A program made the translations under genes and the position numbers. A stretch of 64,000 bases of DNA from Cruorifilaria tuberocauda (lineage: Eukaryota > Nematoda > Chromadorea > Rhabditida > Onchocercidae): assembly GCA_013365365.1 (NCBI GenBank), contig JABVXU010000310.1, forward strand, positions 1-64,000. Direction: 5' to 3'. The notes beneath the pieces are model-generated. The model worked only from the letters and a program-made list of their open reading frames with translations. It had not been told where the DNA came from and ran no database searches. Position 1 is the stretch's first letter, and each line of letters opens with the position of its first letter. Positions 11,741-27,400 of the stretch are shown here, piece by piece.

Positions 11741-13490
11741 GTTTATATTCGCGAAACACAAAGTACCTACAATTTTGAAGTGCTAGGATATGTGTAGGTT
11801 CATTATATTAAAAAATTAGTATTACTGACACGTTTCCCCTTAACTACTGTAAACCGGGGTTCTGAATCTAGCACACGAAAATTTTCAATCAGGTTTAAAA
11901 TCACAAAAACTTCAACATTTTATCGACCTGCATCATTGCTCTCATTATTGTATGATAACAATTCCCAACAGAATGTAGCAATTACTACCTCTCTCGCATC
12001 CAGACGTTTATGATTCCCGTGCTCCTTATTCCCTACTAATATTAAAGTAGTAATATTAAAGTTAATTAAAGTACTTAATATTAAAGTTAATCTGGATTGC
12101 GATAATATAGCATATACTGTATCATAAACCATTCTGATTCAAAAGACAGAATGCAATAATTGGAAATTTATGAATTCGTAATAAGAAAAACAAATGACGT
12201 TGATAATTGTAAAAACTCATACAAATAGAGAGAAGAAATAAACTGACTTGTAACAGGCACGTTATCAAAATACTAGTCATCATTTTTAGCACGCAATCAT
12301 AGACAGTGAAGCAATTTTTCGTATCACAGAAAAATGACAAAATAAAATCAATAAAACCTCAACTCATGAGTTGAGAGATACATCATAAATATTCAATTTT
12401 ACAACAAAATTGCAAAATATGCTTGCGTATATACTATTACAATTAATGAACCATTTACTAAATTAACAAAAGTGTAAAAAATTTGTTTTTTCAGAAAGAA
12501 TCAAGCAAAATTATGAAACAAATTATTACCAAAATTACGCACAAAAGCACCTCTCACAAAGATGGAAGGAAAAAACGCGCCACCATAAATTAGATGAAAT
12601 TCACTAGTGACGGAAAAATATTCTTACTATATGGTCCATTATTCATGCTTCCGTAAAATAAACGAAACGAAAGAAAGAGATGTATGAACCGTCATATACA
12701 TAAATGAAAAAGAAAATTGCTTACAATTTTGTTATAAATGTGTACATTTAGGAGCATTTAAAAATTCCCATAGAATAATGATTCACTGTGAATAATTTTT
12801 CCTCGAAATCTTCCTCTAAGTATCTGTTCTAAATGTCTGATTCCTCATTCTGAAACAATAAAAGCACAAAAAATAAGGTTAGTAATAAAATATTATAATA
12901 AGTCAAAATGGTTCATCTTTTCGATGCACTCTAGACTACGAAAGTTATTAATTGTAAGACAATGATGCCTTAAGAAAGGTAATAATGAAGCAATGAAACA
13001 AACATACCTAACTAGTAACAAACAACATCCTCTACCGACAAGTTTTCAGTTCTGCACTTCAGCTCGGGTCCGATTTTATCGGTCTAGATGTGGTACTAAA
13101 GTCTGTAATTAGCATAATCAAGGGTAGGAAAACTAGAGGATAGAAAAGATAATGGAAATATGATAGAGAAAGATATATTTTTTAAAGTACCAACTAGACT
13201 AAACCAGGAAAATAGCGTGCAATGGCTAATCGAAGAAATTCAAATAAGTAAAATCATAGAACGTACTAGCTTATGAGTAGTTATAAAATCAGATTGCAAC
13301 ACCTTATGTACTTGTTATATCTTATGTATATTGGCATCCTGAGACATCATGTCATCGTATTAGTCTCAAGAAATATAATTTGTGCAATACATACCGACTT
13401 ATCTCTATCTTCTAGAATTAAATACAAACTCTGTTTATATAAAACATAATTTTCTACGTACAGAGATCTTATCAATTCTCTATAGTTATG
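11741..13490. other. Intergenic between two minus-strand genes
   Basis: No exon with both family-like sequence and splice edges was found. The short frames at 11920-12340 and the plus-strand frame at 13382-13663 (antisense to the last exon of the zinc-finger gene) carry no recognisable motif. It probably holds the 3' UTR of the zinc-finger gene and the 5' flank of the histone-fold gene. Confidence 0.45.
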
Positions 13491-16400
13491 CTAACCATAA
13501 TGTCGTGGATTTCCTTCAAACTCTTGTTTTCGTGCTCCTTTGTTACCTCCATCCGTTACCTCTTTCTCAGTTTCAACAAAATGTGTACTGCCAGTTGGTG
13601 ATATCGAGCCGTTATTGTTGTCACCATAGTTTACATTATAGCAATATTTCGAATCCTGCATAAAAAGATTAATTTCAAATTCCATTTCGCAACACAAGCA
13701 TGCAAACATATCTGCCTGTATTATCCAAAACTATCAGCAAATTTCCGTTTGGATGAGAAAGATGCTAAAGAAAATAACGGCGACCAAATTTTCATATTTC
13801 ATCGCATATAGATAAAAATTTGCCATGTCCAGAAACTCACACTTATATTTCCTTCTAATATAATTGCTTGATCATCATTCGCCATAGTAAGTTGACCAGT
13901 TTCAAACAGATGCTGAACGCTTTCAATATCATCAAACTGAATTTGTACTTCCTCATCTTCTCCTAACTCAATCTTAAAGCATATAATGTAAAAACGAGTC
14001 AAACTTTAATAAAATGTAATACATGATAATATAAAGCTATCAAAATAGGATATTATTTCATTGTAAATTATATGCCAAACTTAGTAGAAATGACATAAAT
14101 GCACTTTGATTATGAATGCAGCTATTTCTATAAAAATTCTTTGCCGGTCCCAGAAAAAATTTACAACTTGACCTTCTGAACAGAACAATATTCTAATTAA
14201 TTTACAGCACTATTTTTCAGTTAGGTAGAACCTAGATTTTAGCATGGTTTGGCCACAATTATTCCCATTTATTTATGTAACAACTACGTGAAACTACGTT
14301 CAGTGGAAATTTCAAAAATTGCCACAGCTTGAAACTGTGGCAATTTTTACCAAAAGTAATCGATGACAAATATTATTGTAAGATTTATAGGAAATGTAAT
14401 AATAATTGGGCAAACTTCTAAGATGACAGCGTGCATTCAACCTTGTCAGATAACAAGGGATATTTTGTGAAGATGAAAAACAAAAACTATAACCTACTTT
14501 AGCATTCCTGCACTTGAAGGAACCAAGAAGATAAAAGCGATAGAAAAGGGCGGGTTAAAACGAGAAAGCTTCGGTTTAAGGTATATGATTACATTCTGGA
14601 CAGCGGCAACTAAGTTATCTTTTTGATTGAAAAAATCAGCCGAACAAAAAATATATTCTTTACGTACAACTTCCCCGTTTTCATCGATGAATATCTGATT
14701 CCCATCAGCATCTTCATCAATACGACAAACGCGACGAACGATTGGTTCCGCTGTTGGCACTGGCTAAAATACTAAGAGAGTCAAAAAATCCTAAGTCTAT
14801 TGTAGCATGAAAGCCTCAATAAGTGAAAGCAACTAAGTCAATCTATAAAGAGCTTAAATTTTAGATTTCATTTCAAAAAGCATTTTTTATTAATGCATCA
14901 ATTTTAACCAGTGACCTGGACGCACAAACGATTATAACTATTTCTCTAACTAATATTTCCTCAATGATGATACCACCTCAAAAAAATATGCATCAACTTG
15001 AAACACAGCTTGCACAAATATCACTTCCTTACAATGACAATACCGAGGAAAATAAACTATAATGGTAGCCAAACGTAGCTGCCGCCGATATATTAGCAAA
15101 AAAGCTTTAATTTCCATTTTTTCAACTATGAATATCGATACCAAACACCAGAATTTCCGATCGATAAAAGATATGATACCATGGAAAATAAAAAAATGTT
15201 TGCTACAGATTCTATTTCCGAGGTAAAAAACTGAGATAAATTACCTCTTGAACAGGTACTTCGGGTGCAAGTGTCGGAGGAGGTTCAACGTTATCAACAT
15301 CATATGTTTGCTTCATAATATTTTCCGACTTATCTGCGATTTCTACAAATTTACCTTTTATTATTATGACTGCTGACCGATATTGATGACATCTTTCTAT
15401 AATTCCTTAAGAATGTGTTAAAGCATACCCTCACAGCGTTGTCGAGTAGGTATAGCTGCTTCTGTTTCTTTTCTTGTATTACTTAAAAAGTAATGGCGCA
15501 TTTCTGAAGGATGAACAGCTTTTACATGACGCTCGACGGCTCGTTCACCGTAAAATACCACTCCTATGAACAGTGACTGCGTTATTCTATTTACAACTCT
15601 TTTTCTATCAGTTATGTTCGTCATCGTGAAAGAATTAGCTTGATGCTTTTCATAAAATAAAGGAAGAAAAAACATCAAAAATTATATAATTACATCTAAT
15701 ACAGCATGTTGATAATTGACAGTAGCCAGATCCAATCAAATAAATCTAGCGAATATGACACGGCTTTGGAAGACAACTTTTAATGAATAATTTTCATAAA
15801 AATTTCATAAAACATGTGCACTAACCACAAATAGGACATGATTTTCCGTTCGGCAAGTCCGGCCGCATAACCATTAATTCAAACGGTGGTCTTGTACGAA
15901 AGTGAGGAACAGATACCACTAGGTTATCCGGAACTTCACGTTTATTAGCAACCATTTTTTTTTGCGCTGAAGACAGCTGTAAATTTCTCTGCGACAGTGC
16001 TCTTACAGCGCGACGCAATGCAAGAGCATCAAACTAAAAATTTAATGTGAAAGCATGCTTAACGATATCCATAACAATTTAATGTTTTGTTTATAACGAA
16101 CAGTATATAATAAGCTCCTAAATCATAAATTCACTAGTTTTCAAGCTCAATATCACTCAGCACATTTATGCAAGCATAAAATATGGGAGAAACATAGCGA
16201 TGAATGTGTATGAATTAAAATCCACACTGAAAACTGAATAAGATGGACAAGGTCTTAACTCTAATCGACAAACAATACAATCTCAATTTCTATTTACATG
16301 AATTCAGAAATATTTAAATCTTATTCAAATTAAAAGTTAAATATGCAAGTTGTGGGAAGGAATGTTTATAAAATGTGCCAACCATTCTTTACCTGTTCTC

Positions 16401-19400
16401 TTTTTTCTGAATCAATATATAGTTTCGTATATGGACAAGAACGACGATAATGTGAAAGAAGATTATAATCATATTTGAATCGGTTGCCACAAAGCACGCA
16501 TGGATGTGACCCGGTAGTGGCATGGAAACCGGCAATATGCCTCTCCAATCTGCAATATACCGTTTGTTCAGTTCAATATAATACTAATATGATTCCTGCG
16601 TGATTAGGTAAGACTCAAGACTTGACACTTCTGAAATAAATCCGATCTTAAATTTACCTTGCCATATTAACAAAAGTACGGGAGCACACTGAACACTGTA
16701 CCATACCATGAGTAGAAGACCACTTTGTACGCACTGGATTTGGCTCATTAGAACTTGCAACATCTCCAGTAACCTGCAACAACACATAAAAAAGGAAATA
16801 AAAAGATGGCTAAAACAATTCACAAATGAATATATAAAACTAATTAATATGTCTAAAAAACCTGGTCTAAATAACTCCATGAGACACTATGTCCCTCTGT
16901 GTCGACTATCTCGGGCTCATCACTGGCATCCAAATGTGTTAACATTTCATGAGATGAGAAACGACCAATAAGACCATCTTGTTGATAATCAACTACTGAT
17001 AAGTCCTAAAAACATCATATATTCAAACATTAATTAATGTCTAGTAGCTAAAATTCAATTTTCTAAGGCCTGGAAGTAGCTTCATAGCGCAATGGAATCA
17101 GTATAATTTTATAGCAACAAACCACAGAAATAAAAAACACATTAATTATTATAAATAATAAGAAAAACGACAGACGAAGACAGAAAAAATGATATACCTT
17201 GTCCTTATCTGCGGAAAGAAACAGGTCCTGACATGAAATCACATCACCATCATCTTCTTGTGAAACTGCAACATTTGTTTGTCAAATTTCAAGATTTAGT
17301 AACTTGATAAGAAAAGTGACACACAAGGAAAAAAATGCAAGTCAATGTGCCAAAACTGAAAGATTTATATCAATTTTTGTCTGGATTTAAGTAGGAAATA
17401 TTGTAGAAGTGGAAAGACGTGCGTTATATATCACACACATATTTACTACGTTTTACTTCATAAGGTTTTATTTTTGTATTTAAGGCAAAGAAAATATACC
17501 GGCATTTATTGTTTGATCAATTCAATTTGATCAGTTCAATTAATTACAATGTCATCAGTGTTAAATAGGAAACAAAAAATTTAGTACTGTAAATTCCATC
17601 ATTCCCTATCAAGCTGTCGCCATCACGAAATAGTTAACATCAAAAAATACACTCATCTAATTTTTAGTATCGAGTTACTTCCTTACTCCCTGTACAAAGA
17701 AAACTATAAAACATACTTCCGCCGAAGCGCTGGGAATATTCTTCACCTAATTCGCGCATTATATCCCCTACCATATCTTTCAATGTTTCGTCATCCATGG
17801 ATAAATCTCGAGTATTGTTGGAAATGCGTGCCTAAACAAGTGATTGATATTTAATAGAAACAAAAGATTGAAAATTTTAATAATTTAGCGCAGATAGGAT
17901 TTTCATCTAAAAATTTAAACGCATGTATTTCACTGACCTGTATCTCGTTACAACTGCTTCGCCAGTGTTTGATTAAACTACAGTGTTGACGAAATATTTG
18001 TCCACATAGGCTACAAAAATGTTCACCGCTGCCGCTTCGAGCATCTATAGGAATAATTCCTCGATGCATGGCAATGTGCCATTGAATTACAGAGCTTGAC
18101 ATTTTCACACCACATTGCTTGCATGGAACACCGGAATATACACTACTTTGAGTATCTAAAAAGATATAAAGAAGTATAAGTGCAGAAGTAAGAATAAAAT
18201 AACCGTCAACAATTTTAAGTTTTTTTGGTTTATAGAGAACAATTGAACTCTATTAAAAATGTTTAGTTTGTTGCAGAAACATCATATACATTGCAATTAA
18301 GCTTGACGTATTTTTTAAACGCACTCTATGTGGGAGACACTGTTCCATGTGAAAAAAAGGCTTACTTAGAGGAGCTTGCATATCGATGAGACCAAATGTA
18401 TCCGATTTGAAGAGCAAATTAGGATTAATACCTATTTTCATTACAGGTGGTGGTGCTTCGTCCGCTTTTTTCCGTGCAAATTTTAATACCATTGATCGCA
18501 AAACATTAACATCCATTATCTAAAGGTGTTCTATATATTTGTGAAAATGAGAAATAAAGGAAATGAATCATAATGAATAAATGAACGGCAAATTAGAAAA
18601 ACCAACGAAGCGAATCTTAAACTGTAAACGAACCCTTCTTCTCTCGGCTGGTATCAATTCGCTCAATTCATGGCATGTTCGCCGCCAATGATAAAAGAGA
18701 TTATATTCATATTTGTACACTTTTTGACATAATGGACATTGAAATGAACCGGAGATCTGTTTGAAAAAACCAAATAGGTAAAAAACAAATTATCACATAT
18801 GTTCTTTGTTAAATATTATGTCTTATATTTTTATCAAGCTTATATAAATGATTAAATTTTAAAGTTAAGAGATATGAAGCTAAACGATTTCTATATATTT
18901 GTATAAATTTGAAAGTTAGAGATTTTGCACTTTTTATCGAATTTATGTGTGTATCGTTAGATGTCTCTCCCATTTTATCCAATCCCATCTCACTCACTTA
19001 AGTACTTTAAGGGAAACTCCCCGTAAATCGGTAGATGATTTTTCAGAACACTTGGAAAAATTATTGAGAAAAAACCTGATGAACTGCTAAATGTCTTTCC
19101 AGCCTAGCAGTATTGATGAAGGTTTGGTCGCATTCCGGACATGAATAAGTACCATACACACGGTTTCTATAAATTGATAATGATAAATGCTTTTGCTTCT
19201 AACTGAATCTCCATAAGGAGACACTCAAAATGATAAGCGGTGATTATCTTCGGATAGTATTAATAACTTATAATACTTGAAATATCAGTTAGATAAATCA
19301 GTAGTTTCATAAAATAAAAATATAAATATAACAAACTACATTAATATAGCCATGAATATCGAAAACAAAAAAAAGAGACCTTCTATATCTTCTCAGTTGA

Positions 19401-20461
19401 TAGGGATCATAGCCAGTCGAGTTACCGAATAGTTGTTGCATAATTTTACCATGCTTATCGATGTCCACAACTTCCACGCCGTGATAATCATTTTCTACAA
19501 AGAAGAAAAAAATTCTTGCAGTTAGTGCTATTATAATATTATAATTACTCCAGCTCTTCAATTTGATATCTTCAATGTGACTAATTTATATTAGTTCTAT
19601 CTTAGATAATTAAAAGAGCAATGGAAGAATGATATTAAAATACTTCTATATGCGTACCGCTACATCTAAATATATTTGGAAGGGAAATTTTTTTTCTACT
19701 AACAACAGATGTTATAGGTGATAACATATCTCGAAGTAAGAAAGCTAAATAATAAATAGACAAACTAATCTTAAAAATTCAGAAATTACGTTTTCTGTAA
19801 TGGGAAGATGAAAGCTCCGATTCATTGAGCTCATCTATCTCTAGCAGTACCGTCTCTGTACCATCGTCGTTCCTCAAAATTTGAACATTATCTACTTTTC
19901 CAATATCTGAAAAGCCATCTCTTCAGTCATAGAATAAATTTTTTTATAACTTTCTTCATTATAGCTGAAAAAAAATTTGAATATCGCACCAACGTCAGGT
20001 CCATTTAAGCTCAAGATTAAATAATATTCCTGATCATCCCCAATGATTACTTGTCCAACTGTGCTCTCTTCAACTAATTCCGTCTCTTCAACCTGAAAAA
20101 GAGAGGCATAACCAACCTATGACCATTCTAAAATCTCTTGTTACTTGATCTGCTAATAGCCAAGTAAAGCATAAATAATCCACATGTTTGCATCATAATC
20201 TAAACTGTTCTAAAATAATAATACCTCGACATTTTCTTGTGGGACATAAATGCTTGCACTGACAGTTTTAGTAATATTACTCGTTTTCTGGATGCATTGC
20301 ATTCCATCCGATGGTTGGCCACTACCATCCTTATTAGATGCTTCATCTGTAAACGGATAAATACTCTTTGCTGAATTATGAATAAATTTAAAATGATCAT
20401 TAAAATAACTATCTAAAGTTTTAGCATATTCTCGTCTTACATATAGTTTTATCGATCGACG
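13491..20461 (-). CDS. Seven-zinc-finger nuclear protein (19 exons, 5' end uncertain; possibly MEP-1-like)
   Basis: Nineteen phase-consistent exons: 20461-20225, 20092-19990, 19906-19790, 19494-19380, 19166-19076, 18756-18634, 18519-18366, 18155-17938, 17831-17717, 17265-17198, 17005-16862, 16773-16658, 16549-16393, 16033-15826, 15563-15429, 15342-15245, 14763-14668, 13972-13841, 13715-13491. They give about 883 aa and end at a TAG. Fingers in order: CPEC..HLAVH, CPLC..HWRRTC, CKQC..HIAMH, CSLC..HWRSSC, CSVC..HIAGFH, CVLC..HYRRSC, CPIC..HVKAVH. The first six are three pairs of a C2H2 followed by a C2HC finger. Fingers 5 and 7 are each split by an intron. The rest is acidic and low in recognisable domains. 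Seven fingers and the length recall nematode MEP-1, a chromatin repressor; that is inference. The first exon begins after a perfect TTTTTCAG with no ATG, so a start exon is missing (see 20690-21075). Confidence 0.85.
14314..14348. other. Perfect 14-bp-stem hairpin in an intron
   Basis: AAAAATTGCCACAG, loop CTTGAAA, then CTGTGGCAATTTTT is a perfect inverted repeat. It lies in the intron between exons 14763-14668 and 13972-13841 of the zinc-finger gene. It is short for a miRNA precursor and is more likely a small palindromic element or a structured intron segment. Confidence 0.8.
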
Positions 20462-20689
20462 CTGAAAAATAAGTGAATGAACTTGTAAACAATTAAATAA
20501 AATATTGATTAAAATAAAACTATTTCATGTAGGAAATTTGCAGCTGATAAGCAAATCGGAGTGAATTATTCAAAAATCCAAAATAAAAATTTAACTATAA
20601 GTTGAAAATGGCGGGTACAAAAAAATAGCTACAAAAATTCAAGCAATCTTGACGGGAACAAATTACCCATTGAGGCGCTGATTATTCGG

Positions 20690-20845
20690 TCAGCCTTCTT
20701 TCCAAGCTAACTTCTCCAACACTTTTAAAACATCAGTTCTACGGTGAATTTCTCCGCAACTTCTACGCATACCGTTGGAACTTTGCATGACGCATGAAAC
20801 GCGGCCCTGTCCACGAGATATTGTGGCCTTACGTATGATTCGCTT
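20690..20845 (-). other. GC-richer open block, candidate exon upstream of the zinc-finger gene
   Basis: After an acceptor-like TTGTTAG the frame stays open for 51 codons to a TGA (20690-20692), including RKATISRGQGRVSCVMQSSN and HRRTDVLKVLEKLAWKEG. A second frame from the same acceptor reads SESYVRPQYLVDRAAF and could leave by GTATGC in phase 0 towards the first zinc-finger exon. Upstream, 21082-20972 starts ATG and reads MANGTHECLNTEAGCNISQI, with a strong donor (GTACGTGAG) after it but in a different frame. One of these is probably the missing 5' end of the zinc-finger gene, or a small separate gene. I cannot decide which. Confidence 0.35.
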
Positions 20846-21958
20846 CTAACAATTCATATCGCATGGTTAAATTCATAGGTAGCTTTAAGTCTGTCTGGTG
20901 GGGCAATATGCAAGTCCAAATATAAACATTGTCAAGACAACAATTTTTTCCCTTAAAACTCACGTACGTGTTCACTGGTAGCCAAGAGCTAATGGGTAAT
21001 CCAGTGAAATTCTTGGCTTTCTAATTTGTGAAATATTACATCCAGCCTCAGTGTTTAAACATTCGTGGGTACCATTAGCCATTGTTAAGTAGAAATTTTT
21101 GATTCGGACCAAATAAGAAGAATTGCAATAAATCGTGAAATCATCGATAATAATGAGTAATTACTGATTAATTAGCGATTAAGTAGAGAGATTAATCCGG
21201 TGAAAGGAAAATAGGCCATTAGAAAAAGAAAATGAAGGTTATTTATTGAATTTATTAGTATAATGATTATTTACTGAAAAATTTTAATATTTCAAACAGC
21301 AAGAAGAAAAAAGAGGGAAATGATAGTTTCTATAGTCTAGTTCTAATAGTTTAGTTTACTTCTAAAAGTATACATATAAACATATATGTTTTTGTTATTC
21401 ATGGTTGTAGGACTCGCAATGAGAATTCAATAGTTAAGTTGCAATTTTTTGCAAGAGTTAAATATCCATTGTTGAAAATTCGAAAGTTTAATCAGTTAAA
21501 ATCTCACAATATTGCGTTGAAGTCTGGAATCAAATGATTTCAAATTAATAATAAGGTGCTATTTAATTTGATTCAGTTTTTACTTAATATATTACAGGCA
21601 ACAATTATGTTTTATATAAGCAAAATTTTGGTCTGTAATTTCGGATTTCAAACTTAATTAATCTGTAATTATTGTAAAATACCAAAGTATTCGGTCCTCT
21701 TTGCTGTGGAATTTTTTTAATAAATTATGTCAATTAAATTACCTCTTGTAATTTAATTTGTTTCTAATTTATGATATTGCAGTATGTCAAATGTATTTGA
21801 AAATGAGTTTCTTTGTAAGTTTTTTTTTCTTTTTTTGTTATTAAATTGCCTTATTAATTATGCTGTTATTAAATATATTTGGATTTTGATATTTGTACAA
21901 ATGTTACTATTAGGCATTTCTACATTGCATATCTGTCGGTGTAAAACGTACTTTTTCA

Positions 21959-23670
<1,712 letters not shown>

Positions 23671-24449
23671 ACGGAAACCATACACTCATTCTGAGAATCT
23701 GTTATTGGAAGATCTTTTTGTTTATGAAGTTTTAATTTATTTATCAACGTTTGGTGATCTCCGTATTGTCCGAGTATATTTGATCTTAATTTTTAATCAC
23801 ACTTTAACCGGTGCAAAGATATAAAATAAAGAATAAATATTTCAATCACAATGGATAGTTTAATTTCAACTTAATAGCGAGAAAGTTAGAAAGTTAGAAG
23901 CAGCCAATTGAGTAGTTTGTGCTACAGTCGGTGAATATACTGTTCTGAGTTTTCAGAGTGCATCCGGAATTCGAGCTAGCAATTACATTAAGACAAATTG
24001 TCTGGAAGTCTTAATATCTTCTAGGGCAATTAACGCTGAGTCGTACACAGCGCAGAAGATGGGGTGATAAATGTAGAATGTCTGAGTGGGATCGAAATTT
24101 TCAGTTTGTCCTAAATCAAGATTTCAAAAAATTTCGGTATGTTTTTGTCATGGGAAAGTGTTTCAGTGATCTGTTCAGGGCTTATACAATATTTCGCAAG
24201 CGACTTAGGGTTCTAGGAATTGATTCAGTTGAAACACTAGTCACTGTCTAAAGGATAGAAACTGGATAAAAAGTTGAATTAAACGTATTTACAGTAATTC
24301 TCTTATTTTTATCGATTTCAAGTGGAACTGCTTTCGTGCGTCTCAGTAGAAATAAAATTACGAGATTGTATTGGAGAGACATCTGTCCTGTCCTTATGTA
24401 GAAGGTTTTTGGAATCTGGATTTTGCTAAATTTTTCCTTACAGATTCTA
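23671..24449 (+). other. Region between METTL26-like and kelch genes
   Basis: Holds the 3' UTR of the METTL26-like gene (AATAAA near 23824) and a plus-strand open frame 24078-24251 (57 codons from ATG, MSEWDRNFQFVLNQDFKKF...). That frame could be an upstream exon of the kelch gene through a weak GTTCTA donor at 24209 in the right phase, but no family match is visible, so I left it out of the model. Confidence 0.4.
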
Positions 24450-27400
24450 ATGGCAGAATCACAGAACAGTACTAATATATCCGTAAAATTTGAAGTCATC
24501 GAGCATCAGATCAATAGACGCTGTCAGGATAATGGTGGTCCTTCTAGAGAAATATGTACATGTTAATATCATTATTGATAATATTTATAATCATTTGTAT
24601 TACTTTTTTGAAGTAATACAATTGATTATAAATTTTGAGTTCTTTTTATTTAATGTAAATATACAATAGGAATTTTTTAATATAATTTTCTTCGTTTCAC
24701 TTCATCTCATCAATCGGTAGACATCACAATTTCAAGTTTCTTGAATCATCGGAACGAATTTCGACGTTTTCCAATTATTGCCAATTTCATTCAAATGTAG
24801 AATAGCAGAGTCGAATTTGTCAAGTTCTTTTTAGATTCTAAATTTTATGAATATTTGTTTATGTTATGGCTTTTGACTCAACTTGTTCTGTGTTTTTTCA
24901 GTGTTAACGGAGCGAAGTGGAATGCGCATGGCTTGTGACCGGAATTATATTTATGTAATCGGTGGTTTCTCTCCTACACGAGAATCTCTGCTTGCAGGGG
25001 TCTGTCAAGTATAAAACTAAAACTGAGGGACCATGGATGGAATCATACGGAAATGATTTTAATGAAATTCTTTTATAATAACTGTCAGAGGACTTTGAAT
25101 TTATCATGTGGGAGTTTATATTTCTGCTAGTAATGGGCAATTATTAGTTCATATTTGTTAAAAAAACAGTTATCTCTAAAATGATTATGCATTTATGCTA
25201 CATTCGTGCCTAGCCAGAATAGAAGTAAGATCGATCCGGAAGGACATCTGATACGACTTTATTCTGATTAATTTTTGCTAATATTTTCAATATATCATTA
25301 AAGACTTTATTGATAAAATAGGAGCATTTATAAATTAGCAAAAGAATAATTTAAAAAAATTAATTAATATAACAGTTGAGCATCGATATCTTTTCATCCC
25401 CTCTGTTACTATGTTCACCTTTTTTATTACTGTTCTCTATAATTTTTTGTTTTCTCCATGAATTTTCTGGAATGAGTTCAGGAAGTTTGGCGTTTCAATG
25501 TTTTGACTGATACGTGGGAACTGATGCCCATACCAGAAAAGGATTTTCCCGAAGAACTGGCATCGTTTGCAAGTAATTCTACGGTTCTTATTTGTTGCCG
25601 TGTTTAATTCATCAGTTATTTATTTTGAATCGTTTTTAATTTGTAATTTCCTGGAATAGAGTCAAGTATGCACTATCTTCTAGGTTGCTTTTTCGGTGAA
25701 CCGATTTTATCCGAATTTTATATGTTTGGTGGAACTGCAGTTCCATTCGGTACAACAGCTTCCAATTCAGTTAACGTACTCAGGCGTATAAAGGATGAAA
25801 CTTTTATTTGGAAACGACTGAAAACCTTTGGTGATGTTCCCATCAAGCAGTATGGTTCGGTAAGTGTTATTTTTGAGATGTAGTGGTTTAGTTTTTAAAA
25901 TATAAAATAATTTGTGGATCATTTGCATTTTGGGCATTTGAAATAATCCTTAATGTGCAAAATGTTGTTAGATTTTTGGAAATTTTTTTGAAAAATGTGA
26001 ACTTTTCTAGTTTTCTAGAGACTTATTGGTAGCCTACGTGGATTGTTGGAAATCGCATTTCTTAAATTATTGATTTTTTTCTGGGATCTCCCAAGATATC
26101 TTTTCTGTAAATGTTCTTAATCTTCATATTTTCCTTTTGGTTGCTGCTAAAAAAATTTCTATCATTGTTTTTATCGTTTGGAATCTTTCTTTTCCAGTGT
26201 CTGGTACATAATAATGGGAAATTCTACGTATTTGGTGGGACCACTGGATGGGAATATAATTTAGAAGTTCGTAGTTTAGAACCTGAATTTAGTGGCAAAA
26301 AAGATGCAGGTCGACAGGAACCAATTCGCTGGAAATGGACACTTCTCCATGTAATTTGCAAGTTGTTTTTTTGCTGTCAGCAGTTTTTCTCATGTATTTT
26401 TTGGATTTAAACAATTAAAGATTATTAAAGAATTCAAACACAGGATGGATCAGGCATCAACGGACGCTATAGACACGAAGCAATAATTTTTAACGATGAA
26501 ATAATACTGGTAGGTGGAGGTACTCCGGAATGGACTTCACCACTTACGGAGGTCTGTTTTTTCGAACTGGCCGTTCATTTGCAGAAAAGTTAAATATCTT
26601 ATCAGCAATTGACTATCAGAAAGTTTCAGGCATTTTCCAAATATTTTGACAAGAAGTTATTCTGTTTAAAACTTTTTGGATTAAATTCGCTTCAACAAAA
26701 ACCAAATAAGTGAAACATTTCACGACATCTAAAAAACTCTATTTCTGTTGAAGGTAACATTATGTGTTATATATTTTTTTATGTTTCAATTTTTAGCTAC
26801 TGGTATTCAATATATCTGAAAAAAGATTCCGCACCCAAATAACCCTGCCTGACACCAATCACGGGTATCCTGTAGTATGTTATTTTAATTTAAATTATTT
26901 TAATTATAAATTACTTTAATAAATTATAAATTATTCTAATTATATTATTATAAATTATTTTAATTTAAATCATTTTAATTTATTTTAATAAATTATTTTA
27001 ATTTAAAGATTTATTAATTTCTTATTTCATTAGTCCATATCGTATTTATTAACATCGAACAATTACAAGAAATGAAATGCATCTTGACGTATTACTTGTT
27101 CATCATTGGCAGTCAATTGTTAAGGGTCGATTATACTATGGTTGCGTGAAATTTGGCAATAATGCTTATATACTTGGTGGTTGTACAGAAAATTCAGTAG
27201 TACATCACTTAATTGATCGAATAGTTCTGGTATTTTTTATTACTCAACTAATAGTTCTTTGTAAAATGATGTTTTTTTTAAATTTTGCACTTTTTATAAT
27301 ATATACAAATTTGTACTAGATTACACAGTACTATATTGAGTATTGAGAAGAGAAAGTGTGGAGACGTTCATGATAAAATTAATTACATGCGGAATCATCT

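Noticed and set aside
13382..13663. Plus-strand open frame of 93 codons.
   Set aside because: Antisense to the last exon of the zinc-finger gene, whose frame has intact splice signals and phase.
24128..24157. A 30-nt GT...TTTCAG segment that could be an ultra-short intron in the frame 24078-24251.
   Set aside because: Its length is a multiple of three with no stop, so the frame is open without splicing, and the frame itself is not assignable.
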